64,000 nucleotides of DNA from Streptococcus chenjunshii (GTDB lineage Bacteria > Bacillota > Bacilli > Lactobacillales > Streptococcaceae). This document shows, piece after piece, positions 1-8,344 of this stretch. Each line of letters starts with the position of its first letter. Position 1 is the stretch's first letter. Location: positions 1,860,001 to 1,924,000 of the forward strand of contig NZ_CP031733.1 of NCBI RefSeq assembly GCF_003086355.1, given 5' to 3'. The notes below the pieces were generated by a model. It saw only the letters and a program-made list of their open reading frames with translations. It was not told the DNA's origin and did not search any database. The translations under genes were made by a program, and so were the position numbers.

Positions 1-11
1 CTGCAAAACAG

Positions 12-47
12 AATCCTTCCTTATCTGAGATTAAGGAAGGATTTTTC
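12..47 (+). terminator. Rho-independent terminator of an upstream gene
   Basis: Twelve-base perfect stem (12-23 pairs with 32-43), 8-nt loop and a short T-run. It ends a plus-strand transcript that enters from outside the window. Confidence 0.8.
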
Positions 48-75
48 TTGAAATCCAAAAGGAGAGTGTTATAAT
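48..75 (+). promoter_or_regulatory. Promoter of the GbsR/MarR regulator gene
   Basis: TTGAAA at 48-53, 16-nt spacer, perfect TATAAT at 70-75. The transcription start should fall near 82, about 45 nt before the ATG at 127 and inside the palindrome that follows. Confidence 0.75.
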
Positions 76-105
76 TAGTTTAGTTCTAGATGAACTAAAC
101 TAATT
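73..105. promoter_or_regulatory. Large palindromic operator (13-bp arms)
   Basis: Perfect inverted repeat: 73-85 pairs with 93-105 around a 7-nt spacer. It begins inside the -10 box and covers the expected transcription start, the place for a repressor site. The winged-helix protein encoded just downstream is the obvious candidate to bind it (inference). Confidence 0.65.
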
Positions 106-126
106 TATGTTAATAAAAGAGGACTT

Positions 127-591
127 ATGGATAAAGAAAAATCTAAAAAAATACAGGAAATCAGTAAAATCTTCACAGGGCTGAGCTTTGCCAAAAATCA
201 GGCGCTTATTCTTGCTTTTCTGGTTACTGAAAAAAAGAACTCGGTGACCTTCAGCCGCATTTTAAAAGAGTTAAAGCTATCGAAGGCCAGTGCCAGCATT
301 GCTCTGCGTTCTTTGGCAGAAAAAGAACTGATTAGCTATCGGCGGTCTCAAAACAGCCGTGAACGGCAGATCACTCCTCATCTTTACGGTACTGTTGCTT
401 ATATATCTCATCGTATGCAGATTTTAAAAGAGATGCGCGGTTTATTTGAGCAGGCTGCTCTTTGGCATCAGGATGACCGCAATTATGCTCAGGAATTTTT
501 AACTATAGCTGACTTATATAAACAGCTGGACCATGCTGTTATGAACATTATCGAAACATTTGAAGGAGGCAATAATGAAAGCAGGCAGTGA
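127..591 (+). CDS. GbsR/MarR-family winged-helix regulator
   Basis: A 154-residue cytoplasmic DNA-binding protein. Residues about 25-85 form a MarR/GbsR-type winged helix (LSKASASIALRSLAEKELI is the recognition segment, followed by a basic wing with RRSQNSRERQ). The C-terminal third is helical and probably dimerises. ATG at 127 has an AAAGAGGA ribosome site. The stop overlaps the next gene by 17 nt, so the regulator and hydrolase are translationally coupled. A strong promoter overlapped by a 13-bp-arm palindrome suggests autoregulation. The ligand is unknown. Whether it also controls the biosynthetic genes after 3600 cannot be told from sequence. Confidence 0.75.
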   Translation: MDKEKSKKIQEISKIFTGLSFAKNQALILAFLVTEKKNSVTFSRILKELKLSKASASIALRSLAEKELISYRRSQNSRERQITPHLYGTVAYISHRMQILKEMRGLFEQAALWHQDDRNYAQEFLTIADLYKQLDHAVMNIIETFEGGNNESRQ

Positions 592-1780
592 ACTTCTCAA
601 AAGGCAGCAAACACCAATTCACTTTCGCAATAAGGATATGGATTTTATGCTGAATTGGAGCTTAGGTATCAGTCAGCTCATAGGCATGAGCCCGGGAGAA
701 ATCCTTCTTATCGCCCAAAAGATAAGGAATGGGCAGCCACAGGACTGGGAATCGGGGTTTAAGCAGCATGCTCATTATCTGGCTGAACAAGCTCGTCGTT
801 CTCTTGAAAAAGGGTATTGCCGCACGGCTTCCCAGCAATATTTCGGAGCTTGTTATGCTTTAAAAGCAGCTTTACAGTTCTCAGATCCAAGACTTCCCGA
901 TTATCAGAGCAATTATGACCGAATGGAAGAATATTTCTCAAAAGGGAGCCATTTAGCCAATTTGCCTCTGCAGGAAATCACTATCCCCTACCAGAATACT
1001 CATCTGCCGGGCTACTATTTAAAAAGCCGAAGGGAGAAGCAGCCGACACTGCTGGTAATTGGCGGCGGTGATACTGGCAGAGCAGACTTGTTTTACTTTT
1101 TAGGGCAGAAAGCTTTTCAGGCAGATTATAATGTGCTCATGGTCGATTTACCCGGCCAGGGAATCAATCCGGCAAGAAACCTCACTTTTACAGTTGATGC
1201 TGGTCAGGCTGTCTCGGCTGTTTTAGACTGGTACGATGCACCTTCTGGTGCTATTGCTTTAGCAGGGCTAAGCGGCGGAGGCTATTTCACCGCACAGGCT
1301 GTAGAAAAAGATAAGAGGATTAAGGCTTGGATTGCTTCGACTCCGATTTATGATATCAAAGCTGTGTTTCAGCACTCTTTTGGCCGGCTTTCGGCACTTC
1401 CCAATCCGGTTTTGCAGTTTGCAGGCAGCTTGCTGTCCAGTGTCAGTGCAGTGACAGCCGTTCAGCTTAAAAAATATGCCTGGCAGTTTGGGACAGAAAA
1501 CTTCAGTCAGGCTGTTAAGGAAGTGCTAAAACAGGCCTATACGGTAAATATAGATAAAATCTCTGTTCCCTCTCTATTCCTTGCCGGAAAGGGGGAAGAT
1601 GCTGAACTGATCAGGCAGGCTAAAGTTCTGGCCCAAAATCTGTCTGCAAGAGACATTCCGGCTGCTCTGAAGGAATTTGACAGTCTCAGCGGTGCAGACG
1701 CCCATTGTCAGGTAAATAACCTGCGGCTCATGAACCACATTGTTTTAGATTGGCTGGATATGACCTTTAAAAACAGATAG
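575..1780 (+). CDS. Alpha/beta hydrolase (FrsA/esterase-like)
   Basis: 401 residues from the ATG at 575, chosen because AAGGAGG sits 5 nt upstream; an earlier in-frame TTG at 560 would overlap that site. A helical N-terminal region (about 1-130) precedes an alpha/beta-hydrolase core: a GGGDTG segment in the oxyanion region, nucleophile elbow GLSGGG, and a late DAHCQ segment that can supply the catalytic His. The build resembles FrsA-like and dipeptidyl-peptidase-like esterases with an N-terminal helical domain. No signal peptide. Substrate unknown. It is coupled to the GbsR-type regulator, so its expression is probably ligand-controlled. Confidence 0.7.
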   Translation: MKAGSELLKRQQTPIHFRNKDMDFMLNWSLGISQLIGMSPGEILLIAQKIRNGQPQDWESGFKQHAHYLAEQARRSLEKGYCRTASQQYFGACYALKAALQFSDPRLPDYQSNYDRMEEYFSKGSHLANLPLQEITIPYQNTHLPGYYLKSRREKQPTLLVIGGGDTGRADLFYFLGQKAFQADYNVLMVDLPGQGINPARNLTFTVDAGQAVSAVLDWYDAPSGAIALAGLSGGGYFTAQAVEKDKRIKAWIASTPIYDIKAVFQHSFGRLSALPNPVLQFAGSLLSSVSAVTAVQLKKYAWQFGTENFSQAVKEVLKQAYTVNIDKISVPSLFLAGKGEDAELIRQAKVLAQNLSARDIPAALKEFDSLSGADAHCQVNNLRLMNHIVLDWLDMTFKNR

Positions 1781-1952
1781 ATACAGCAGGCGATAATGTC
1801 GGAGAAAAGCAGCCAGATTTTTCAGTCCTGTAATTCACAAATTCTGATTCACAGTGTAACGGTTCAGCAATTAAATAATTCTTTTCGAAAAGTGACAGAA
1901 AAACCAGCTCCTAGAAGCTTGCGACAAGTGCTTGTGTGGGGCAAAACTGACC

Positions 1953-1977
1953 AAAATCACTATTCCGTGATTTTTTC
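1953..1977 (+). terminator. Terminator after the hydrolase gene
   Basis: Stem 1953-1960/1967-1974, 6-nt loop, T-run. The 170 nt between the hydrolase stop and this hairpin hold no gene I can support. Confidence 0.7.
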
Positions 1978-1987
1978 TATTTGATTA

Positions 1988-2033
1988 TTGACATCTATTA
2001 CAGATTGTGATATATTACAAGTAAAGATATATC
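1988..2033 (+). promoter_or_regulatory. padR promoter with overlapping dyad
   Basis: TTGACA at 1988-1993, 17-nt spacer, TATATT at 2011-2016. An inverted repeat GATATAT (2009-2015) / ATATATC (2027-2033) overlaps the -10 box and start point. This suits autorepression by the PadR protein; the repressor link is inferred. Confidence 0.75.
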
Positions 2034-2061
2034 GAAAAACGTAACAAAGAAGGGAGCAGTC

Positions 2062-2388
2062 ATGGGCCGAACAGCAAACAGCGGCGCTCTCACGGAGTCT
2101 GTCTTTTATATTCTGCTGCGGCTCCATTCTCCCGCACACGGCTATGCTTTAATGAAGGATATCGCACAGATGACAAATAACCGTGTCAGACTCGGAGCCG
2201 GTTCTCTCTATGGAGCTTTGGATACTCTGCAGAAAAAGGGATGGATCAGAGCACTGGATGAGCGTCCACAAGACAGAAAGATTGAGTATATCATTACAGA
2301 CACAGGAAAGCAGTTTTTTGAAAAGGAACTGCTGCGTTTGGAGGAATTGCTGCACAATGCCGAAAAGATAAAACAGAACACGGTCTAA
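2062..2388 (+). CDS. PadR-family transcriptional regulator
   Basis: 108 residues, the size of a minimal PadR repressor. The PadR winged helix spans about 10-85: HGYALMKDIA, then GSLYGALDTLQKKGWI, then the R-K-I-E-Y wing and ITDTGK. The C-terminal helix dimerises in this family. PadR proteins next to DUF2812 membrane proteins are a common Firmicute pairing, and the DUF2812 gene follows. The stop codon and last codons lie inside the left end of an intergenic repeat unit (2374 on), so the C-terminal sequence may have been altered by repeat insertion. Confidence 0.85.
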   Translation: MGRTANSGALTESVFYILLRLHSPAHGYALMKDIAQMTNNRVRLGAGSLYGALDTLQKKGWIRALDERPQDRKIEYIITDTGKQFFEKELLRLEELLHNAEKIKQNTV

Positions 2389-2539
2389 GAGCTGTGCAAA
2401 AAAGACATAATCGCAGAAAATTTAAGCGGCTTACAGGTGGGATGTGACTGCTCTGTGAGCATAAAATTGCTTAGAGTCTAAGAACTCTTCATTAATTTTC
2501 CTATTTTTGCTTTGCTCTTTTAAGGGCCTTTATATCTTA
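2374..2539 (+). repeat. SD-anchored repeat, locus A unit 1
   Basis: The left end (CAGAACACGG, TAAGAGC, GTGCAAAA) begins within padR and supplies its TAA stop. The right end (TTTTTGC, GCTCTT, GGGCC, TTTATATCTTA) is at 2504-2539. AGAGC pairs with GCTCT and GCAAAA with TTTTGC. The interior is degenerate. Separated from unit 2 by 6 nt (2540-2545). Confidence 0.75.
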
Positions 2540-2545
2540 GCGGAA

Positions 2546-2813
2546 CTGAACACGGCCTAAAATCCTAGTGAAAAAGAGACGCAATCGTAGGAAGCGCAAG
2601 CTGACGTACGAGTGCGGCTGCTCTGTGAGTATGCCTGCCAGCGTGATGCAAGCATCTTGTTAAACGACCCTAGCCGTAGCTGACTGAAGGCTTTGCCGTC
2701 TTAACAGACGACCGCACCCTTCTAGTCATCTTGGCAGGGGTGCGCCAACGAAATCAGAGATTTCTGGCTTACCGCCATTTTCATACGGATTTCTTAACGG
2801 CCTTTGTATCTTA
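2546..2813 (+). repeat. SD-anchored repeat, locus A unit 2 (long form)
   Basis: 268 bp. Left end CTGAACACGGCCTAAAATCC, right end GGATTT...ACGGCC then TTTGTATCTTA. The ends pair (GGCC/GGCC and AAATCC/GGATTT). The interior carries the long module with its CGCACCC...GGGGTGCG and GAAATC...GATTTC hairpins. It ends 17 nt before the DUF2812 start codon, with AAGGAGG in between. Confidence 0.85.
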
Positions 2814-2830
2814 TTTTAAGGAGGCATGCT

Positions 2831-3379
2831 ATGAAAACAACTGTTAAGAAGGCTTTTTTGGACATTCAAAAAGAGGAAGAGTGGCTGAACGAACAGGGGG
2901 AAAAGGGGCTGATGCTCGTGGAATGTCATAATGGTAGCTATGAGTTTGAGGTGGCTTCTCCGGCGAAATTCCAATACAAAATAGACTTGCCGGATTATAT
3001 TGGCAGCAAAAAGAAGGACTATCTTTCATTTCTGAAGCAGAGCGGCATTTCAGTTGTCTCCGAGTATGGCGGGAGAGTCTATCTGCGGAAAAATACGGCT
3101 GATGGTCCGCTGAGCCTGTATACTGACAGTAAGGGGGTCAGAAGACAGATGAATAAGCGATATACACATTTCTTTATTATCGGCATAACGCATTTCCTTT
3201 TGGGAATAACTTTGTTGCTTCAAACACTAAACTATGCAGAACAAAGAGGTGTTCCGTTTTGGTTTACAGTGATTGTTGGAATCGGGTTTATGATTTCCGG
3301 AATGATCTTTTTATTTCTGGGAATCCGAAAACATCGGCAATATGCCGCACCTAAAGACGAAACAAGGCTTTGGGAATAA
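2831..3379 (+). CDS. DUF2812-like membrane protein
   Basis: 182 residues from the ATG at 2831 (AAGGAGG 6 nt upstream). The N-terminal soluble part, about 1-105, has the DUF2812 pattern: KAFLDIQKEEEWLNEQGEKG near the start and later GxRVYLRK. Two membrane helices follow, about 113-135 and 143-165, with a short basic/acidic tail. DUF2812 proteins are usually paired with PadR regulators; their function is not established. Here the pair is separated by two intergenic repeats rather than directly abutting. Confidence 0.7.
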   Translation: MKTTVKKAFLDIQKEEEWLNEQGEKGLMLVECHNGSYEFEVASPAKFQYKIDLPDYIGSKKKDYLSFLKQSGISVVSEYGGRVYLRKNTADGPLSLYTDSKGVRRQMNKRYTHFFIIGITHFLLGITLLLQTLNYAEQRGVPFWFTVIVGIGFMISGMIFLFLGIRKHRQYAAPKDETRLWE

Positions 3380-3445
3380 GTTGATTTTTACAAGTGCTGC
3401 CCTCTCTCTAAAACTGAATATCCAGCATCTATCACAGCGGCGTAT

Positions 3446-3483
3446 TAAGCAGTAAGTCTTGAAAAAAAGATTTGCTGCTTTTT
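3446..3483 (+). terminator. Terminator after the DUF2812 gene
   Basis: Stem of about 14 bp with G-T wobbles (AAGCAG...CTGCTT) followed by TTTTTG. It separates the padR/DUF2812 transcript from the biosynthetic set. Confidence 0.7.
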
Positions 3484-3566
3484 GTATCCAGCTTTAGTAT
3501 TTCAAAAAATTGTTTGCCGGAATAAGTTTTGCCTGACTATTTTTCAATAAATTTTCTGTTTTTATA

Positions 3567-3575
3567 TGTTATAAT
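3567..3575 (+). promoter_or_regulatory. Extended -10 promoter of the biosynthetic cluster
   Basis: TGTTATAAT (TG at 3567, TATAAT at 3570-3575), 24 nt before the SDR start codon. No good -35 hexamer at 16-18 nt, which fits an extended -10 promoter. It is the only clear promoter seen before the run of genes to 10390. Confidence 0.65.
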
Positions 3576-3599
3576 GGGAAAAAACAGGAGTATACAGTT

Positions 3600-4346
3600 A
3601 TGCGGGCACTGCTAACCGGAGCCAGTTCGGGGATTGGGCGTGAGATGGCTTACTTGCTTGCTGAAAAACAGGTCAATCTCATTTTAACGGCCAGAAGGCA
3701 GCCAGCACTGCAGCGGCTGCAAAAAGATTTGATTCAAACTTACCAAATCGACTGCCAAATCATCATAGCTGATTTATCTGATCCCGCAGAATTATCCGCT
3801 TTAACCGATTTTAATATTGATCTGCTGATCAACTGTGCCGGCAGGGGGGAGATTGCAGATGCTTTAAACGTTTCTGCCGCTAATGATGAACAAATGCTAC
3901 AGCTTAATTTCTTAAGTCCGCTTTCTCTGACAAAATTTTTTTGCCGGAAATGGCTGGCAGCAGGACAGCAAGGTCGGGTTATCACTGTCTGTTCACTGGC
4001 TGCACGACTTCCTCATCCCTACATGGCTATGTACAGCGCCAGTAAAGCAGCCATGCTCTCCTACTCTTTAAGTTTGAGTCAGGAGCTGAGAAAAAGCGGC
4101 GTTATTGTTCAGACAGTATGCCTAGGGCCTGTGGCGACAGCTTTTTTAAGCTCTGATCAGGCTGAAAAAGGCGGACAGCTGTCCCCAAAATCAGCGGCTC
4201 AAAAAATTTTATCCGTCTGCCGTCACAAACGTCCTCTGGCTGTTTTTGGCTTAGGAAGCCGGATTCTTAACTGCTTATTTAAAATTTTGCCCATCCGTGT
4301 CAGCCTTTTTCTGACAGCTGCAATTTTGAACCGAATTAGGAGCTAA
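3600..4346 (+). CDS. Short-chain dehydrogenase/reductase
   Basis: 248-residue classical SDR. TGASSGIG (6-13) is the nucleotide-binding loop, NCAG at 78-81, and Ser132, Tyr145 and Lys149 (YSASK) form the catalytic set. An Arg after strand 2 (TARR) suggests NADP. The C-terminal 35 residues are hydrophobic and may sit on the membrane, as in ketoreductases acting on lipid substrates. First gene of the cluster. The next gene starts 1 nt after its stop. Likely reduces a ketone in the cluster product (inference). Confidence 0.8.
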   Translation: MRALLTGASSGIGREMAYLLAEKQVNLILTARRQPALQRLQKDLIQTYQIDCQIIIADLSDPAELSALTDFNIDLLINCAGRGEIADALNVSAANDEQMLQLNFLSPLSLTKFFCRKWLAAGQQGRVITVCSLAARLPHPYMAMYSASKAAMLSYSLSLSQELRKSGVIVQTVCLGPVATAFLSSDQAEKGGQLSPKSAAQKILSVCRHKRPLAVFGLGSRILNCLFKILPIRVSLFLTAAILNRIRS

Positions 4347-4347
4347 A

Positions 4348-5508
4348 ATGTTTTATCTCATCAGTACTTTACTTATGGTGTTCTTATTTGGCCTGCGTAT
4401 CTTTTTGGCGCAAAAATATTTTAATCAGCTGCCTTTGGGCTCTGATTCCGCCTTTAAAGACAGTGACTATACCGTACTGCAGCCAATCTTGTCAGGTGAT
4501 AAGCGCCTTTCTGACTGTCTGCAGGCTAATCTTGACCATACTCAGGATATGCAGTTTATTTGGCTGGTTGACCAGAATGACAGTTTGGCTCAGGATATAT
4601 GCCAAACCATTATAGACAAGCAAACCAATCCCAGCCGAATCCGCCTGATACTCTGCGAAAATGTTTCGGATAATCTTAATCCCAAAGTTTTTAAACTGCA
4701 GAAAGGCCTGAAGCTTGTTGATACAGTTTATACGGTTGTTTTAGATGACGACAGTATTATTGATAAAACGGTTCTGCCGCAAATCAAACTGTATGCTGCT
4801 CTGCCTGATGAGTGGCTGGTGACTGGTATTCCTTATAACGATGATAAAGAAAATTTTTGGTCTGCTCTTCTTGCCGCTTTTGTTAACAGTCAGTCCTTCT
4901 TTACTTACTTTTCGATGGCAGCAGTCAAAGACAGCAGATCCCTAAATGGCATGTTTTATTTTGCTAAAACCGCAACCTTTAAAAACCATCGCCTCTTTGA
5001 ACAGATTCAGGACTGGCTGTGCGATGACTTAGCTTTGGCGACAGTCTGCCGGACCGAGCATATCAGAATCATTCAGTCCAGCCTGTTCTGCCAAGTCCGA
5101 ACGACCGTCCAGTCAGGCTGGCAGTATCTGCTTTTATTAAAAAGATGGCTTCTATTTGCTAATGTCTTTATCAAACAGAATTTCTCTTTCTCGTTTTTAC
5201 TCATCGCTTTTCTCCCTGCTGTCTTGCCGCTCCTTTTACTCAGCAGTAGCCTCTTATGGGGCTGGCACGGTTTGCTGTGGGGATTAGGACTTCTCACAGC
5301 GAAAGCCTTTGCCCAGCGTTTGTTTCGCCGGCATATCCTAAAAAAAGAGGAAAGCCTCTCAGCGCTTGGTTTTGAATGTCTAAATGATCTGCTTTTACCT
5401 TTTATCTACTTGTACACGTTGATAACAGGACCTGTGATTGTTTGGCGGCAAAGAAAGATCCGAGTCGCTGATGGAAAAATTCGCTATGTTTCATTTCAAT
5501 CATTATAA
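4348..5508 (+). CDS. Membrane glycosyltransferase, GT2/GT21 (ceramide glucosyltransferase-like)
   Basis: 386 residues. One N-terminal membrane helix is followed by a GT-A domain: LQPILSGD at the start, VVLDDDS for the nucleotide-sugar Asp motif, DDLALA for the third Asp site, and LLLLKRW resembling the (Q/R)xxRW motif of processive and ceramide-type enzymes. A C-terminal block of two or three helices (about 275-330 and 350-370) completes a topology like ceramide glucosyltransferases and hopanoid HpnI. This predicts sugar transfer to a lipid acceptor at the membrane. Neither acceptor nor sugar can be read from sequence. Confidence 0.7.
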   Translation: MFYLISTLLMVFLFGLRIFLAQKYFNQLPLGSDSAFKDSDYTVLQPILSGDKRLSDCLQANLDHTQDMQFIWLVDQNDSLAQDICQTIIDKQTNPSRIRLILCENVSDNLNPKVFKLQKGLKLVDTVYTVVLDDDSIIDKTVLPQIKLYAALPDEWLVTGIPYNDDKENFWSALLAAFVNSQSFFTYFSMAAVKDSRSLNGMFYFAKTATFKNHRLFEQIQDWLCDDLALATVCRTEHIRIIQSSLFCQVRTTVQSGWQYLLLLKRWLLFANVFIKQNFSFSFLLIAFLPAVLPLLLLSSSLLWGWHGLLWGLGLLTAKAFAQRLFRRHILKKEESLSALGFECLNDLLLPFIYLYTLITGPVIVWRQRKIRVADGKIRYVSFQSL

Positions 5509-6118
5509 AAAAAGGCTTCAGCAGCTGGATGAACAGCAAGGAAGTCTCTTAAATCAAGACAAACTACTGCTCATTCTAAGCGGAAGCAGCCAGCTTAACA
5601 CAGCTGCCTTAAGCACTGTCCAAAAAGAGCTGCTGCAGGAATTAAGCCGAGCAGGCTATCACCCTGTGTTCAGCAATTTCCCTTATCACCAGCAATTTAC
5701 TTATGAGAAGAGTGATAATGTCTCTTTACTTCAGGCAAGCTGCTCCAATATTAATTATTACTGGCATGCTGTCAGAGACAAAAGTTTTCAGGCTGATATC
5801 TGCCGGTTGCTAAAGCCTCTCTTACAATATCGAGACTGCGTTATTATTGCTCAAAGCCAAGGAATAAATCTTTTATCTATTCTCCTGCAGCAAGAACGAT
5901 TGATTCACCCCTTGAAAGTATTTGCTTTAGGGCCGGTTGCTCACAGTCAGCTGTCTTCTTCTCTGCTTGATTTGCATGTTATTAAAGGATATAGAGATTA
6001 TTATTCCCGTTTTTTGGACCGCCATCCTGTGCAGACTTGGACTGCTGATAATCATTTTGACTATCTCAGCAATCCTGATGTTAGGAGGATCATCTATGAC
6101 CGGATTAAAACATATTAA
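5471..6118 (+). CDS. Small alpha/beta-hydrolase-fold protein
   Basis: About 215 residues from the ATG at 5471, overlapping the glycosyltransferase by 38 nt. The start is uncertain because neither this ATG nor the one at 5486 has a clear ribosome site. I do not recognise the family firmly. A strand-turn-helix IIAQSQGINLL carries a G-x-S-x-G-like elbow (QSQG with Ser), and LLLILSGSS resembles an early alpha/beta-hydrolase strand. A late His is present (DNHFDYL). It could be a thioesterase or acyl-hydrolase trimming a lipid intermediate. It lies wholly within the coupled gene run. Confidence 0.5.
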   Translation: MEKFAMFHFNHYKKRLQQLDEQQGSLLNQDKLLLILSGSSQLNTAALSTVQKELLQELSRAGYHPVFSNFPYHQQFTYEKSDNVSLLQASCSNINYYWHAVRDKSFQADICRLLKPLLQYRDCVIIAQSQGINLLSILLQQERLIHPLKVFALGPVAHSQLSSSLLDLHVIKGYRDYYSRFLDRHPVQTWTADNHFDYLSNPDVRRIIYDRIKTY

Positions 6119-7364
6119 AATAGCGGCCGTTGCTCCTCCTTTCAGCGGCCATCTCTATCCGCTTCTGGGACTGCTTCAGCCGTTCCTGAAAAACGCCGAT
6201 TATAGTATTCGTGTCTATACAGGCTTGGCCAAGAAGGAGATGGTTACGGCCAGCGGCTTCTCCTGTCAGGTTATCCATACAGAAGACCCTTATGTCTTTG
6301 AACGTATTGCCAACACTGAGAAAAAGATTTCCGTTTTGGGCATGTTAAAACAGTTTTCTCAGTATCTAGCTATCCTTGACGAGCTGTCAGCAGAGCTGGA
6401 AGATGCTTTTTCTGACTATCAGCCGGATATGGTTATTGCCGATTTTACGGCAGCCCCAATCGCTCTGCTTTATCAAAAAATGTCTTTTAAATGGATAACG
6501 GTTATCCCTACACCATTTGCTATTGAAAGCTCTAGCGGTACGCCAAGCTATCTGGGCGGCTTAAGTCCCAAAAACAATCTATGGGGAACATTGAGGGACT
6601 GTTCCGGACGGCAGTTCATTCATTTGTTTAAACGGGCGGCAGCTCTTCTTTATCACCGCCGTTTGGCATCCTACCGCTTTAAAATCTATAATAAACAAGG
6701 GCTGGAAAATCTTTACTCCCCGGAATCCATTGTAGCTGTTGGTATGAAAGAATTTGAATTTCGTGATGACTTTCCGCCGCAGCTGAAATGGGCCGGTCCT
6801 GCTTATTTAAAGAGACCGTCTTATCCGGCAGAAAAGACTTGGAATCAGCCTTTTGCTAAGCGGATTTTGGTTACCAACGGCACGCACCTTTTATGGGGGA
6901 AAAAAGAGATGCTGGCTATCACGGCCGATTTGGCCTCCAGACATCCGCAGATTCAATTCCTTGTCTCGCTGGGGCAGGAAGAATCAGCCGCAGCTGAAAA
7001 AAAGTTAGCTGATAATATCCTTATCAGCCCTTATCTGGATTATGAAATGATTTTACCTCAGGTTGATGCTGTTATTCATCATGCCGGTGCAGGCATTACC
7101 TATGCCTGCATTAGACACTGTAAGCCTGCTTTGGCTATCCCTTATGATTACGATCAGCCGGATTATGCCGCTCGCTTGGCTTGGTTTGGTGCCGGCCGCC
7201 GTCTTAAAAGGTCTGCTTCACTTGAAACAATCGATCAGGAGTTCACCGCTTTACTAGAAACAGCTGACTGGCCAGCTTTAAAAGAACTCTGTCATGCGGC
7301 GCAGACTTATACCCCTGCTGATACTGTAGAAAAAGAAATCAACCGTTTATTAGGAGAAATATGA
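6096..7364 (+). CDS. GT1-family glycosyltransferase (UGT/MGT-like)
   Basis: 422 residues from the ATG at 6096, chosen because AGGAGG (6083-6088) sits 7 nt upstream. The open frame runs further 5' but only inside the previous gene. GT-B fold: N-terminal APPFSGHLYPLLGL with the catalytic-type His19. The C-terminal donor site has a TNGTHLLWG strand, an SPYLDYEMIL turn, HHAGAGIT and PYDYDQPDYA, matching the UDP-glycosyltransferase signature of macrolide, sterol and carotenoid glucosyltransferases. Soluble or peripheral. With the GT21-like enzyme it implies a product carrying at least one sugar. Confidence 0.8.
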   Translation: MTGLKHIKIAAVAPPFSGHLYPLLGLLQPFLKNADYSIRVYTGLAKKEMVTASGFSCQVIHTEDPYVFERIANTEKKISVLGMLKQFSQYLAILDELSAELEDAFSDYQPDMVIADFTAAPIALLYQKMSFKWITVIPTPFAIESSSGTPSYLGGLSPKNNLWGTLRDCSGRQFIHLFKRAAALLYHRRLASYRFKIYNKQGLENLYSPESIVAVGMKEFEFRDDFPPQLKWAGPAYLKRPSYPAEKTWNQPFAKRILVTNGTHLLWGKKEMLAITADLASRHPQIQFLVSLGQEESAAAEKKLADNILISPYLDYEMILPQVDAVIHHAGAGITYACIRHCKPALAIPYDYDQPDYAARLAWFGAGRRLKRSASLETIDQEFTALLETADWPALKELCHAAQTYTPADTVEKEINRLLGEI

Positions 7365-8344
7365 AAGTTTTAGTAACAGGAGCAACTGGTTTTTTAGGAC
7401 AGTACATTGTCCGTGAATTAGTCGCGCATAATTATCAGATTGTTGCTTTTGGCCGCAAGGAGGCCGTTGGTAAAAAACTGGAAGAAGATTACCCCTCACT
7501 CACTTTTGTTCGAGGAGACTTAAGGAGCTCTTCTGATCTTGAAAAAGCTATCAAAGACTGTTCAGGAGTTGTTCACGCGGGAGCTTTGTCTGATCTCTGG
7601 GGACGCTGGCAAGATTTTTACGACACCAATGTTTTAGGGACACAGCATATTTTAGAGCTTTGTCAAAAATACCGCTGCCAGCGTTTAGTCCATATCTCTT
7701 CGCCCAGTATTTATGCTAGACCGCATGACCAGCTGAACCTGACTGAAGAACAAGCTCCGCAGCAAAATAAGCTGAACTATTACATAAAGAGTAAACTTTT
7801 GGCTGAACAGCTGGTTTTAAAGGCTAAAGGTGTACCAAGTGTCATCTTACGTCCCAGAGGGCTGTTTGGCATTGGCGACAGCAGTATTGTTCCGCGGCTC
7901 TTACGTGTTAATGACAGTTTAGGTATCCCCCTTTTGCATCAAGGAAAGCAGCTGATCGATATGACTTGTGTTGAAAATGCTGCTTATGCTGTCAGACTTT
8001 GTCTTGAAAAAGAGGCGGCTCTGGGGCAGATATACAATGTCACAAACGGCGAGCCTATGCCGTTTAAAACATTGCTTGAGCTCTTTTTTAAGGAAGCGGG
8101 AAAAACAGCTCAGTTCCGTCCTTACAACGCTAAATTTTTGGGCGTTTTGGTTACGCTTCTCGAATTTAGCTACCGTTTATGCCGCAGTCCCAAAGAACCG
8201 CCCCTTACCCGCTATACATACTATTTATTGGCTTACAGCCAAACCCTGTCCATCGATAAAATCAGGCGCGAACTCGGCTACAGCCCTCAGCTCAGTTTGC
8301 TTGAAGGAGTCCAAAATTATGTCAAACACCATCCAATCTCTTGA
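7361..8344 (+). CDS. Extended SDR, NAD(P)-dependent epimerase/3-beta-HSD/OleD-like
   Basis: 327 residues; ATG overlaps the previous stop (ATGA), AGGAGA upstream. GATGFLGQ (7-14) binds NAD(P), RGDL at 51-54, SSPSIY around 113-118, and Tyr141/Lys145 give YxxxK. The body resembles 3-beta-hydroxysteroid dehydrogenase-like and OleD-type reductases (SSPS, GxxDxxxVxNxA region) rather than UDP-sugar epimerases, because LRPRGLFG and MTCVENAA are typical of the former. Likely reduces a beta-keto acid or lipid ketone in the cluster (inference from fold and neighbours). Confidence 0.7.
   Translation: MKVLVTGATGFLGQYIVRELVAHNYQIVAFGRKEAVGKKLEEDYPSLTFVRGDLRSSSDLEKAIKDCSGVVHAGALSDLWGRWQDFYDTNVLGTQHILELCQKYRCQRLVHISSPSIYARPHDQLNLTEEQAPQQNKLNYYIKSKLLAEQLVLKAKGVPSVILRPRGLFGIGDSSIVPRLLRVNDSLGIPLLHQGKQLIDMTCVENAAYAVRLCLEKEAALGQIYNVTNGEPMPFKTLLELFFKEAGKTAQFRPYNAKFLGVLVTLLEFSYRLCRSPKEPPLTRYTYYLLAYSQTLSIDKIRRELGYSPQLSLLEGVQNYVKHHPIS

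Noticed and set aside
1796..1984. A 62-codon open frame after the hydrolase gene
   Set aside because: No ribosome site, no recognisable protein pattern, and it runs through the terminator hairpin at 1953-1977.
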